From positions 144,231 through 208,230 of the IMG/VR virus record IMGVR_UViG_3300022839_000006: a DNA stretch of 64,000 bases; one strand, 5' to 3'. The position numbers were made by a program, and so were the translations under genes. The notes beneath the pieces were generated by a model. The model searched no databases and had not been told where the DNA came from. It saw only the letters and a program-made list of their open reading frames with translations. Shown here in pieces: positions 15,946 through 24,816 of the stretch; the first letter of the stretch is position 1, and the number at the start of each line of letters is the position of its first letter. The stretch is from a virus.

Positions 15946-17676
15946 TCAATTGTCATCATCTGCTGATTCAGCCACTTGGGTGAAATTCTTCACCTTCTCG
16001 AACTTGAGGTGGCGATCAAATCGCTCAGTGAAAGCATCACCACGGTGGGTAATGACAAAGATGTTGTCGTTTGCATTTAGCTTTTTGAGGATCTCAAGGA
16101 GCGAATCTACTCCTTGTGCATCGCTACCGCTGTCGAGTATCTCGTCCAGAATTAACAGGTTGGTCGAGACACTGTTTCTTAGTTTTGATAACGCTCTCCA
16201 TGAGAACAGCAGGCTCAGGTTGATTCGCATCTTTTCGCCCTCTGAAAATGAGCCGAACGAAAACGTATCACGGAATCTGCTTTTTATCACTTCGTTGAAA
16301 TTCTCGTCAAGATTAAAGTCTACAAACAACTCGAACCCTGAAAGATATTGATTAATTAGCGTGTTCATTATTGGAATGTAGGTCCTGACAATACTCGTCT
16401 TGATTCCTCCATCCTTTAACATTGTTGCCACAACACCAAGAGTCTCTCTTTGTTCGTACAAATCTGTCTGAACGCCTTCTAAGTCTGTCAAACTCGCCGC
16501 ATATTCAACAATTCTACTTTGATCGATCTCCCGGACGTCCTTTTCAGCAGATTGTAGTTCTTCCTTGATGTTGTTTAGTTGATTGATGGTCATCTTGACT
16601 GACAAACGACATTCACTCGCCTTGGTGTGCAATTTCTGAATGTCGTCTTCTACGACAGATATTTCTTCCAGTCGTTGTTCCAGTGCAGTTTTTTTGTTTT
16701 GAAGTTGGACAATGCCATTTCCAAGCTCGACGCCTCTGCTTGTTTTCTCCTCAACAACAGCCTGTTTGAATTCGTGTTCAATTCCCTGCTTGCAGGTAGG
16801 ACAGTTGTCATGTACAGAGTAAAAGTCAATCTCTTTTTCAAACGTTTTTTGTTTTGTGTCGAGATCGTAAATCAATTCTTTGACTTTTTCGTGTGATGTC
16901 TTCTGCTTGGATTTATCACGGATCGTCGTTGCTAGTTCTGTAATATTCGTCTCGTATCCTTCTATCTCAACTTTGTCACGCTCTACTGTAGTAAGATGCT
17001 CCGATATTCTTAGTTTGAGTTTATCAACCTCTGTTAGTTTGAGTTTTCGGATCTCTACATTGTGTTCTTTAGCGGACGTGATTTTCATCTTCAGCAAATC
17101 AACAGAATGGTTGTTGTCCGATATAAGCGTCTTGTTTGAGGATATCCGATCCTTTAGCAACGTGTTCATCGTACTGAACACTTGAATGTCGAGGAGATCT
17201 TCGATTATTTCCCTTCGTTGGCCTGTAGGAAGGTCCATGAACGGGACGTACGTTGCACTTCCCAAGATTACAATTTGTGTAAATGACTTGTAGGTCATTT
17301 TAAGAATAGACTGTTCCAAATAATCCTGATAGTCTTTTGAGGCTGCATCCTTGTTGAGTATTACACCGTCCTTGAGGACCTCAAATATGTTTGGTTTGAT
17401 TCCTCTGCGAATTGTGTAGTCACTCGACCCTATTGAGAATTCAACTTCGACGAGCATGTCCTTTTGGTTGACAGAATTGACAAGCTGTGGCTTGTTTATT
17501 TTTCTGAAACTACGACCATACAACACAAAAACAATTGCCTCAATCATCGTTGACTTGCCTGCACCATTACTGCCTGATAGCAACGTGGTCTTCACGTCCG
17601 TGAAGTTAATTTCGACAAATTGATTTCCGACAGAAAGGATGTTTTTATATCTAATGTTCTTAAAGTGAATATGCAT
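15946..17676 (-). CDS. 46: Recombination nuclease subunit gp46 (Rad50/SbcC-like ATPase)
   Basis: ATPase partner of gp47; the complex resects DNA ends for recombination-dependent replication. The 576-aa protein has Walker A SGSNGAGKSTMIEA near residue 34, long coiled coils broken by the zinc hook CPTCKQG near residue 293, the ABC signature SFGSFSEGEKMRINLS near 470, and Walker B NLLILDEILDSG near 505. Length matches T4 gp46 (560). Its ATG overlaps the gp47 stop (TAATG), showing coupling. Confidence 0.96.
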   Translation of the reverse strand: MHIHFKNIRYKNILSVGNQFVEINFTDVKTTLLSGSNGAGKSTMIEAIVFVLYGRSFRKINKPQLVNSVNQKDMLVEVEFSIGSSDYTIRRGIKPNIFEVLKDGVILNKDAASKDYQDYLEQSILKMTYKSFTQIVILGSATYVPFMDLPTGQRREIIEDLLDIQVFSTMNTLLKDRISSNKTLISDNNHSVDLLKMKITSAKEHNVEIRKLKLTEVDKLKLRISEHLTTVERDKVEIEGYETNITELATTIRDKSKQKTSHEKVKELIYDLDTKQKTFEKEIDFYSVHDNCPTCKQGIEHEFKQAVVEEKTSRGVELGNGIVQLQNKKTALEQRLEEISVVEDDIQKLHTKASECRLSVKMTINQLNNIKEELQSAEKDVREIDQSRIVEYAASLTDLEGVQTDLYEQRETLGVVATMLKDGGIKTSIVRTYIPIMNTLINQYLSGFELFVDFNLDENFNEVIKSRFRDTFSFGSFSEGEKMRINLSLLFSWRALSKLRNSVSTNLLILDEILDSGSDAQGVDSLLEILKKLNANDNIFVITHRGDAFTERFDRHLKFEKVKNFTQVAESADDDN

Positions 17677-18737
17677 TACAGATTCAAAGCCTCCTGATAG
17701 AGATCGTCGACCACGGTCTTGATCTTTATTTTGTTAATTTTTGTGTCAACCAGATCTATGTATGTGTGCATCACGTCTTTGGTATCTTTTGCTCCATCCA
17801 TCACAACATCAACGCCAACATCAGAAAGATTTAAGACATCCTCTACAGCTTTAACATCTGCAGCATTGCTGTCATTGAGACGGTTCATGAACATATCATA
17901 CAAGTAAGGATTGGTGCGGTTCTTTACCATTACCTTGACATAACAACCATCTAACATTGACAGATCAAGAGATGTAATCTCATCAATTGTCAAGTCCGAA
18001 TCATCGTACTCTAGCTTGTGGTGTATTGTCGACTGATTAGCAACAAATGTCAACTCTCTTGTTTCACAATCAAGTAAGTAGAATCCGCGCTGTGAGTTGT
18101 AATCAGACCAGCTCATTTCGTATTGAGCGCCGAGATAACGTACATTACCGTATTGGGAAGGGTGATGAAAATGTCCTGAAAACACAGATTCAAAGTGGCT
18201 AAACTTTTTGTGATCGTCACCGTGATCACTGACAAACCCCTTCATCATCTCAAAGCCTTTTAGCTCGAAATGTCCCATCAAAATGTGAGCTGTTGATTGT
18301 TGAACAGTGCTCATCGAATCAGCATAGTTTTCCTTTACGAGCCACGGACACATCATTATCCGCGTCTGATCAAACTGAAGTTCGACAGGATCCTTCTCAT
18401 AAACATGAATATTTTTGTACTCTTTTAACAGTAAAGACGATGAATTCACATCGTTTGTTGTTGTATATGTGGTATCGTGGTTACCGAGTATTGTGTGCAT
18501 GGTAATATTCTGATCGCGTAGCACATCGAAAAAGAATTCTTTGCTACGCTTCAGTGTTCCAAAGCTGATATATTTTCTACGGTCAAACACGTCACCAAGA
18601 TGTAGGACCGTGTCCACTCCGTGTTTAGCCAATGTTGGGAAAAACGTATCTGTGAAGAATTTAGATTGGTGATCAAGGAAGATCTTCGAATCGTTTCTTA
18701 CGCCAAAGTGCGTATCGTTAAGTAGCGCTACCTTCAT
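17676..18737 (-). CDS. 47: Recombination nuclease subunit gp47 (Mre11/SbcD-like)
   Basis: Metal-dependent nuclease with gp46. The 353-aa protein has the calcineurin-type phosphoesterase motifs: LLNDTHFGVRND near residue 5, LHLGDVFDRRKYI near 46, TILGNHDTTY near 82, and ILMGHFEL and FSGHFHHP in the middle. Length is near T4 gp47 (339). It lies between gene 55 and gene 46 in the T4-like order. Confidence 0.96.
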   Translation of the reverse strand: MKVALLNDTHFGVRNDSKIFLDHQSKFFTDTFFPTLAKHGVDTVLHLGDVFDRRKYISFGTLKRSKEFFFDVLRDQNITMHTILGNHDTTYTTTNDVNSSSLLLKEYKNIHVYEKDPVELQFDQTRIMMCPWLVKENYADSMSTVQQSTAHILMGHFELKGFEMMKGFVSDHGDDHKKFSHFESVFSGHFHHPSQYGNVRYLGAQYEMSWSDYNSQRGFYLLDCETRELTFVANQSTIHHKLEYDDSDLTIDEITSLDLSMLDGCYVKVMVKNRTNPYLYDMFMNRLNDSNAADVKAVEDVLNLSDVGVDVVMDGAKDTKDVMHTYIDLVDTKINKIKIKTVVDDLYQEALNL

Positions 18738-18740
18738 ACA

Positions 18741-19259
18741 TTACTCCTCGCGCTTTTTAGCTTTTGCCTTGTCTCTTGCAAGTTTGTCTTCAAAGTCGCC
18801 AATGAAGGTGTCGATATAGTCTGCATCAAGACTAAGGTTCAATCCTATCTCACTGCCACCGACGTGCGTTTCGCCCATTGCAAGTAGCGCCTGTGAGGAC
18901 TTGAGTTTTGTGTAGAGGAACTTCTTCTCTTTTGCAATCCGGCGCAAGAAAGCGAACCAAATGATCTGAGTGAAATATGCAAACGGATTGCTCGATTTAG
19001 CTGCATCGAAATTCTCGATGTACAGCAGCGAGTTTTCTATTCCATCCATAACCATGTCCTCTCTGAAGGAATATCCTGAGAAGTTAGGCTTTGATGATAG
19101 TCGATTAGAAATGTGGTAAATACACTCTCCAAGATAATTAGGAACAACGGGAAGCTGTTTACTTGCATCTCTCGCATCTTGACAGTTCTTCTTGTGCAGG
19201 ATTAGCGCTTCGAGAAAGTCAGGATTGTTCACGTAGTTTCTCTTTTTTCTCTTTTGCAT
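18741..19259 (-). CDS. 55: Late-transcription sigma factor gp55
   Basis: Directs host RNA polymerase to TATAAATA late promoters with help from the gp45 clamp. The 172-aa protein matches T4 gp55: NYVNNPDFLEALILHKK near the N-terminus, YLGECIYHISNRLSSKPNF, MVMDGIENSLLYIENFD, and NPFAYFTQIIWFAFLRRIAK (sigma region 2 type). The basic tail is normal for the family. Late promoters of the expected form occur on both strands of this window. Confidence 0.95.
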   Translation of the reverse strand: MQKRKKRNYVNNPDFLEALILHKKNCQDARDASKQLPVVPNYLGECIYHISNRLSSKPNFSGYSFREDMVMDGIENSLLYIENFDAAKSSNPFAYFTQIIWFAFLRRIAKEKKFLYTKLKSSQALLAMGETHVGGSEIGLNLSLDADYIDTFIGDFEDKLARDKAKAKKREE

Positions 19260-19279
19260 TTTGTACCCTCTGATGGTTT

Positions 19280-19314
19280 TACAGCGGTGCGGACGTTACA
19301 TCCGCACCGCTGTA
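19280..19314 (-). terminator. 14-bp GC-rich hairpin after the PARP-like gene
   Basis: TACAGCGGTGCGGA and its exact complement flank a 7-nt loop, in the gap between the end of the PARP-like gene and gene 55. The strongest intergenic hairpin in the window, but with no long U-tract. Confidence 0.65.
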
Positions 19315-19331
19315 TTTGTTAATTGTATATT

Positions 19332-22300
19332 TTAGGTTGTTGTCAACATCTTCTCTTTGAGATACGCTACGAACCGTTCCGCATAAAGAACCAGTCCATC
19401 ACCTACTAAAAGATGAGCATATCGCTCGTCGTACACTTCACTCATTGTTGCGCTTGGAAACACGACTGCAGGTCCTTGACTTGTTATGTCATAAAGCTCT
19501 TCGGGCAGTTTACCTTGTTGTAGAGCCTCTTGAAAATCGACATATTCAATTTCATTCGTTTCCACATCTACAATAGGGATCATTCCGTCCCTGAATATAA
19601 ATGTGGTTGTTGGCGCAAAGTTGTCCATTAACTGTTCCGTAATGTAATTTTTGAAGGTAGATACCTTGTTATTATTACAGTATACACCCTCAGCCAAGTG
19701 TTTGTCAACGTTTTGTTTTGTGGCTAACTCAACTTCGTACACTTGCTGAATGCGCAACTGCGCAGGCGGATTGAACACGCACCATTCAGGCGATCTGATA
19801 CCACCACCTGCTCCAGGGACACCTGCAACCTGATAGTCTGTTCTTTTTTCCCCAAGGTTGACGTCCATCGAGAACAAATAGCCCTTTTGGCCTGCACGTC
19901 TTGAGTAACCGCCGTTAGAAACATATTGTAGCGCTTTGTCGACCTTGTTGCTGAAATATATACCGTCACCAAGCATTCTACCAACAACGCCTGAATCAGA
20001 AGGCTTGATGACTCTGAACCCATATCTCAATATCATTGATGCTGCAACACCACCTGTACCATGGTAAGCAGGTTCTACTGTTCCATCACCAAACTTGTTT
20101 TTGCGGAAGTCGTCAAACAGAGGGTTGTCTGTTGTTCCGTCATATACGTTTAGAATCTTAGGAAACACATCGCCATGCTTTCCTGCATGATCTCTTTGAA
20201 TAATGGTTTTGTTCAGCGCATTAACGTTTATAGTATCGTTTTTTGCAATCTCCGGTTCGGGAAGAATTGTCCCTTTCCGAGCAATTGTAGCTTTTGCGCG
20301 TGCAAAGAACTGTGTATACGTCTCGCCCTTCTTTTTCTTTGATACTGCGCCTGATACAATTGCAGACAAATCAATGTCGTTGTATAAAAACAGCTGCTTT
20401 AATCTATTGTTATCGATTTTATCGAACGGTTTAATCTCTCCGCTAGAAATTTCATCTATCAAAACTTGCGAGCCGACAAGTGACATTCTAATCTTCTGTA
20501 CAACATGAGGTGCGAGCCCATCGATGATGTCATTGACATAATCTTCGACATCTGTGCCAATAGTGTCAAGAATGATTCCTGTTAACACTTCAACATATTT
20601 ACCTTTCTCGTCTTTGCGGATGCTTTTATACAGTCCTACACTCATAATGTATTTCTTCTGTGAGGATTTTGCGAATCTCATCCACTCTAATACTGTCTCT
20701 GATGTTGCACTTGAAAGAAGGTTCATGATAGTATCGCCACCCTTTGACGTATCAAAATCAAAACCGGTGTCTTTCTTTGCAACGATCAGTGACGCTTTGG
20801 CCAAAGCGTCACTGATCTTGTCTTTATCACCAGGCGCATATTTTGCGACACTTAGATTGCTGTAGAAACTGTTTCTTGATTCAAGGAAGTCTACTAACAC
20901 TTGTGTATCAAGATCCCCAACGCCGTCACGTCGAACCTTCACTCCCACTAGTGCCTCATCGTTGGGGAATTTAGCCATCATTTGATCAAGATCAATGTTA
21001 AGCACTCTAACAACTTTGACAGTTTTATCTACATTATATATACTATTTGAACCTATTAATTTGCCTATCAACGACTTTTCAAAACCTACATCTACAAGGT
21101 CCGCTGCATAGCGGTCGTGCAGCAGCTCAAAGAGCATGCCGCCGTTTTGAGGAGCCTGTGTATCATACACCTCTCCCTTTCTGAATTCTTCAAACAATTT
21201 TGGAACGATAGAAGCCTCATAGGTAGAAAACAAATCAGCTTGAATGAAGTGTTGAGCCATCTTCTCAATACGGTCCATCGTTGACTGTTTAAGTCTCGTA
21301 GTTACATCGGTAACTTTTGATCTACTGTCTCCTGATACTATAAGCAATTCTATAAAATTTGCCTGCGACGCTCCAACAGTCACTGTATCGTTGTACACAG
21401 TTGATAAGAAATCTATCGGCTGTGCAGCAACAAATTCCACCAGCATCTGGTCATAATATCTTCCATATTGGATATCACCACTAGGATACGATCGCGTTAA
21501 GCCATTAAATGTGTTTTGAATAAGCATTTTGCTTGAGATTTCCGGATCAGAAACAATGAACGATATCAATCTTTGTTTTTGTTTTTCCTGAACAGTGTTT
21601 TTGTATACATCTGATAGAAGAGAACTATAAAATTCACCTATATTGATTATACGCTTTATTAGTGGATCTTTTGCCTCTATTTCAAGTGCAGCGTTTATAA
21701 ACGCTGCAACAGATGATTTGCGATAGGACGCCATTTTACCACTACTGTATATCTGATCGACGAACATTTCAAGAAAACCAATTGGCGTATATTTAGTCTT
21801 CCGTACAGCATTAGCTTGTTTAAGCACTGGTGTAAAATCTTGGGAGGTGTCACGATCTCTAAAAGCTTCAATATAATTTTCAACGTTAGTCACAGTTTTA
21901 TATATTGCTTCAAATGCTTGGCGAGGTGCATCAGGTAAATTATCAGCATAAATCAAGGTATCTGCAAGATTGTATTTTGTTTTAACAAATTTAAGGGCCG
22001 CTGCTGCAAGTGCATCACTTTGATACATACCGTCCACGTGTATATCTACAAGGAGCTTTATGCCCTCATCAATCAATTGATCTATGTCGATGTTACTTGC
22101 AACTAATGTCTGCGCTGCCTCTCTTTCCTTCTGATCAATAGCAGCCTGAGCATCACGTGCCTTCTGATCAATAGCAGCCTGAGCATCAATCGCTTGTTGT
22201 GCTTGTTGTGCTTGTTGTGCAGCAGCTTGTTTAATCTGTTTTTGACGTTGATAATAACCCAGCTTCGGTGCTGTAGGCGCAGGAACAGCAGGGTCAACAG

Positions 22301-23051
22301 GCGCACCTGTCAGTGCCGCAAGCTTCTTCAGTTTTTGACGTTGATAATAGTTCATTGGTGGTGCAACAGCAGGTGTTGTAGTGACCTGAGCTGACGGATC
22401 AACAATTGGTGTTGGCACTGTAGGAGCTGCAGGTACCGCAGCTGTGGCCATAGGAGACACTCCAGCAGGCTGCGGTGTTATTTCTGTCAATCCAAAGAAT
22501 CTCTTGGCATATTTTTGATAGTCACCACCACCATCAACTGTATTGACTCTCTTCTTCAATTGAACAGCAAATCTGGAAACATCAACAGCCGTTCCGCCAC
22601 CACCTACGAAATCATCAAATACTTGACGCATCTTTGCATCTTTAATATTCAATCGGAAACTTGGAACCATCCCTCTAAGCCATCCTGCAACAACGTTCGA
22701 GTCAATAGAATCGATTTGGCCTGATTTCAACTTGAAAAGGAATTTTGTTATTTCGTTTGCTGTGATGTCCTGCTTGAAGAATCCTGCCTCATGAGCCAAC
22801 TTCACGGACAATGAAATGTCATGGTTATCATCGCCGATTGATCCAAGACGTACCTGTTTGTCTTTGCGCAAGAACTTGATAATTGTTCCACGTTGGGTAG
22901 GGCTCGTTGCGTTAATCATCCCCAGCATTCCGAGAAAGTTAAACATGAAAGCAGCAGCAACTCGATCTTTATCTGCGAGTAACGCAGCTCTTTCTGCATC
23001 GTTAGAGTAAAGAGAATTTTCCCCAAGAAAAGATTTGAAGTTTTTGGTCAT
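19332..23051 (-). CDS. Large PARP-like ADP-ribosyltransferase
   Basis: A 1239-aa protein with a PARP-type catalytic domain near residues 970-1110. It has the donor-loop motif YHGTGGVAASMILRYGFRV (His997), GDGIYFSNKVDKALQYV (Tyr1032) and SPEWCVFNPPAQLRI (Glu1089), matching the H-Y-E triad of poly- and mono-ADP-ribosyltransferases. The first 200 residues are a folded unknown domain. Next comes a Pro/Ala/Gln-rich linker with two NYYQRQK-like repeats and an AIDQKAR/AIDQKER repeat, then about 650 unknown residues. A late promoter 39 bp upstream suggests a late, perhaps virion-carried protein, as T4 Alt is. It differs from Alt (R-S-E) in its triad. Target unknown. Confidence 0.82.
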   Translation of the reverse strand: MTKNFKSFLGENSLYSNDAERAALLADKDRVAAAFMFNFLGMLGMINATSPTQRGTIIKFLRKDKQVRLGSIGDDNHDISLSVKLAHEAGFFKQDITANEITKFLFKLKSGQIDSIDSNVVAGWLRGMVPSFRLNIKDAKMRQVFDDFVGGGGTAVDVSRFAVQLKKRVNTVDGGGDYQKYAKRFFGLTEITPQPAGVSPMATAAVPAAPTVPTPIVDPSAQVTTTPAVAPPMNYYQRQKLKKLAALTGAPVDPAVPAPTAPKLGYYQRQKQIKQAAAQQAQQAQQAIDAQAAIDQKARDAQAAIDQKEREAAQTLVASNIDIDQLIDEGIKLLVDIHVDGMYQSDALAAAALKFVKTKYNLADTLIYADNLPDAPRQAFEAIYKTVTNVENYIEAFRDRDTSQDFTPVLKQANAVRKTKYTPIGFLEMFVDQIYSSGKMASYRKSSVAAFINAALEIEAKDPLIKRIINIGEFYSSLLSDVYKNTVQEKQKQRLISFIVSDPEISSKMLIQNTFNGLTRSYPSGDIQYGRYYDQMLVEFVAAQPIDFLSTVYNDTVTVGASQANFIELLIVSGDSRSKVTDVTTRLKQSTMDRIEKMAQHFIQADLFSTYEASIVPKLFEEFRKGEVYDTQAPQNGGMLFELLHDRYAADLVDVGFEKSLIGKLIGSNSIYNVDKTVKVVRVLNIDLDQMMAKFPNDEALVGVKVRRDGVGDLDTQVLVDFLESRNSFYSNLSVAKYAPGDKDKISDALAKASLIVAKKDTGFDFDTSKGGDTIMNLLSSATSETVLEWMRFAKSSQKKYIMSVGLYKSIRKDEKGKYVEVLTGIILDTIGTDVEDYVNDIIDGLAPHVVQKIRMSLVGSQVLIDEISSGEIKPFDKIDNNRLKQLFLYNDIDLSAIVSGAVSKKKKGETYTQFFARAKATIARKGTILPEPEIAKNDTINVNALNKTIIQRDHAGKHGDVFPKILNVYDGTTDNPLFDDFRKNKFGDGTVEPAYHGTGGVAASMILRYGFRVIKPSDSGVVGRMLGDGIYFSNKVDKALQYVSNGGYSRRAGQKGYLFSMDVNLGEKRTDYQVAGVPGAGGGIRSPEWCVFNPPAQLRIQQVYEVELATKQNVDKHLAEGVYCNNNKVSTFKNYITEQLMDNFAPTTTFIFRDGMIPIVDVETNEIEYVDFQEALQQGKLPEELYDITSQGPAVVFPSATMSEVYDERYAHLLVGDGLVLYAERFVAYLKEKMLTTT

Positions 23052-23089
23052 TGTGCACGGTATCCTTGTGAAAGCTGGTGTGTCTTGCT

Positions 23090-23097
23090 TATTTATC
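23090..23097 (-). promoter_or_regulatory. Late promoter (GATAAATA) for the PARP-like gene
   Basis: Minus strand GATAAATA followed by AGC, 39 bp before the ATG at 23051. Confidence 0.6.
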
Positions 23098-23120
23098 AAA
23101 ACACTCCAGCTTCGACTCTT

Positions 23121-23438
23121 TCACGTAAATTTTACAGACGTGTGCCAATATTCAACTTGTTCAGATGTCACGATCATTTCAGGATTATCATCAATCCACA
23201 CATCAACCTTGATGTTGTTGTCTTCCGCAAACGTCTTCTTATAACTGCCGCCTGTCGGCCTACAATTGTGTACTCCAATAGTCACGCCAAGTGTATCATA
23301 CACTTTCTGCATCTCGTCGTGTCGTCTGAACGTGATGCACAGAACTGTATGTCCCCTCTCCATAGCTGATTTGGCCCACAACGTCCAAAGGTCAGGATCT
23401 GCCGTATAAGTCCCATCAAAATCCAAAGCAAAAATCAT
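23121..23438 (-). CDS. HAD-like phosphatase/hydrolase
   Basis: About 105 aa. Motif I ALDFDGTYTADPDLW follows the start, CITFRRHDEM carries the motif II position, and VDVWIDDNPEM is the motif III/IV acidic pair. This is the short haloacid-dehalogenase fold seen in many phage 5' nucleotidase-like proteins. The start at 23438 (MIFALDFDG, AGGGA upstream) is preferred over in-frame codons at 23459 and 23483. Confidence 0.8.
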   Translation of the reverse strand: MIFALDFDGTYTADPDLWTLWAKSAMERGHTVLCITFRRHDEMQKVYDTLGVTIGVHNCRPTGGSYKKTFAEDNNIKVDVWIDDNPEMIVTSEQVEYWHTSVKFT

Positions 23439-23499
23439 GTCTTTATCTATCCCTGACATACAAAAATTAGCACCCCAAATCACAAGGATGCTATTTTTA

Positions 23500-23826
23500 T
23501 TACATTGTGCGTGCTACACTCGAAAGCTTCTGGTAGTATGTTGCTGCTGTGCCGCGTGACACGCCTTGCTTGACTGCAAGGTCGATCACGTCTTTGCGAC
23601 GAAGCAAACCGTAGTTTGCTTGAAAGATTTGACGAAATTCAGCAACAGGAGATACAATCGAGGACGATACAGGTGAATCTTTTTTTGTCTTTGCTTTTGC
23701 AGGAAGTGTGACAAGAATTTTACCGCCATCGCGTTTGGTGAAAATGGGCTGTACCAAGCCTGCGCGAACTGCACCGCGCTTTGCACTTGACATTGAGGTG
23801 TATGTTTTTTCAAAGTTCTTAGTCAT
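23500..23826 (-). CDS. Hypothetical basic protein with helix-turn-helix
   Basis: 108 aa. It begins MTKNFEKTYTSMSSAKRGAV, sharing the MTKNF start with the PARP-like protein. There is a basic linker (PAKAKTKKDSP) and a C-terminal helix-turn-helix-like RRKDVIDLAVKQGVSRGTAA followed by TYYQKL. It may bind DNA. A similar C-terminal module is common in small phage proteins of unknown role. Confidence 0.7.
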   Translation of the reverse strand: MTKNFEKTYTSMSSAKRGAVRAGLVQPIFTKRDGGKILVTLPAKAKTKKDSPVSSSIVSPVAEFRQIFQANYGLLRRKDVIDLAVKQGVSRGTAATYYQKLSSVARTM

Positions 23827-23915
23827 TTTTATGTTCCGTTTATTTGTTGCTGTTTGCTTACCTTTATAAGCTAGCGCCAAGCAAATAGAATGGCAACAAT
23901 GTTTTTGGAACATTC

Positions 23916-24413
23916 TTAACTAATTTCTACCAGACTGACTTTTATCTGTTTTTCACCTCTGAGTTGAGCAGCGACGACAGCATGGTGCCCATCACTTATG
24001 AAGAACCTCCCAGCATACTTAACAACATGGATGTGGTTAGGGTTTGTGTTTGTGATCTTGTCGCGTAGCTTTTCAACGTCGTTTGTCATGACGTATGGCT
24101 GTGTGGCAACCAACTGACTGATGTTCAATGTGGTCTGTTTGTTCATCTTGTCGTACTGACGCTGGCCTTCATCTCTCACCTTCTTATCTACGTCTTCCAT
24201 TCCCAACTCCATCTGCAAGTCATATAGTGCCTCTGCTGCCTGACTTGAAAGTTTTTCATCGAAGGACGTAAGGGGGATGTGACCTCCCTTTGGGACCTTC
24301 TCCCATGTGCCAAAGCTTGAACGTGTGCCGTATCTACGTGATGCACGCTGCGCGAGCCTTACAGGGTCCACCTTACGTTCAAATAATTGACAAAATTGTG
24401 TAAAAAGTATCAT
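23916..24413 (-). CDS. ParB/sulfiredoxin-like domain protein
   Basis: 165 aa. The C-terminal part (QPYVMTNDVEKLRDKI, then HVVKYAGRFFISDGHHAV and AAQLRGEKQIKVSLVEI) has the ParB N-domain signature DGHH(A)xxAA. In ParB this motif binds and hydrolyses CTP; in phages such domains are also reported as nucleases or kinases. The N-terminal part is basic (RASRRYGTRSSF). The substrate here is unknown. Confidence 0.72.
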   Translation of the reverse strand: MILFTQFCQLFERKVDPVRLAQRASRRYGTRSSFGTWEKVPKGGHIPLTSFDEKLSSQAAEALYDLQMELGMEDVDKKVRDEGQRQYDKMNKQTTLNISQLVATQPYVMTNDVEKLRDKITNTNPNHIHVVKYAGRFFISDGHHAVVAAQLRGEKQIKVSLVEIS

Positions 24414-24496
24414 TTTGTTGTTGACCTGCTTGTGAAAATAGGGATAATAGAGTTATGGCTCTGGATATAAGAGGCTATAGTAGGTGCTGAGGTGGT

Positions 24497-24775
24497 TTAG
24501 TTTAGGTCGATGTTGAACACTTTGAATGGAAATTGTTCAGAAGAATATATCTCAATTCGCTTCTTAAAGTGGTCTAATGTATAGTTAGTGTATGCGCCAT
24601 GGGTGATATCATCAGCAATGTCATACAGTGTAGCTTCGTCAGCATTGTTACCCTTTCTTAGCACTCTACCAATGGATTGAAGAATACGAACTTCTGATTT
24701 TGATCCTGAGGCGAGAATTAGATTATCAAGCCGCTTGATCGACACACCTGTGGAGAAATGTTCCATACGAAGCAA
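24497..24775 (-). CDS. uvsW: UvsW helicase, C-terminal fragment (exon 2)
   Basis: The C-terminal RecA-like lobe of UvsW, cut off from the rest by the insert at about 24773-26154. It reads HFSTGVSIKRLDNLILASGS, then KSEVRILQSIGRVLRKG, holding helicase motifs V and VI (QSIGRVLR). A TTG at 24775 could start a separate protein, but motif V and VI alone would not be a helicase. Splicing to the upstream part, or assembly of two proteins, is therefore expected. The +1 frame just upstream reads ASYGTF, the residues expected before STG in T4 UvsW. Confidence 0.85.
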   Translation of the reverse strand: MLRMEHFSTGVSIKRLDNLILASGSKSEVRILQSIGRVLRKGNNADEATLYDIADDITHGAYTNYTLDHFKKRIEIYSSEQFPFKVFNIDLN

Positions 24776-24816
24776 GTATATTGTGATTCTTAACAGCGTA
24801 TGACCTCCGTTCTATT

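Noticed and set aside
22150-22350. Plus and minus small frames in the Gln/Ala-rich linker of the PARP-like gene
   Set aside because: They arise from repeated GCAACA-type codons in other frames of one long gene.
24421-24448. Plus-strand TTGACC..GATAAT promoter pointing against uvsW
   Set aside because: Only an 11-codon ORF follows, and one such match in 24 kb of minus-strand genes may be chance. Could be antisense, but unsupported.
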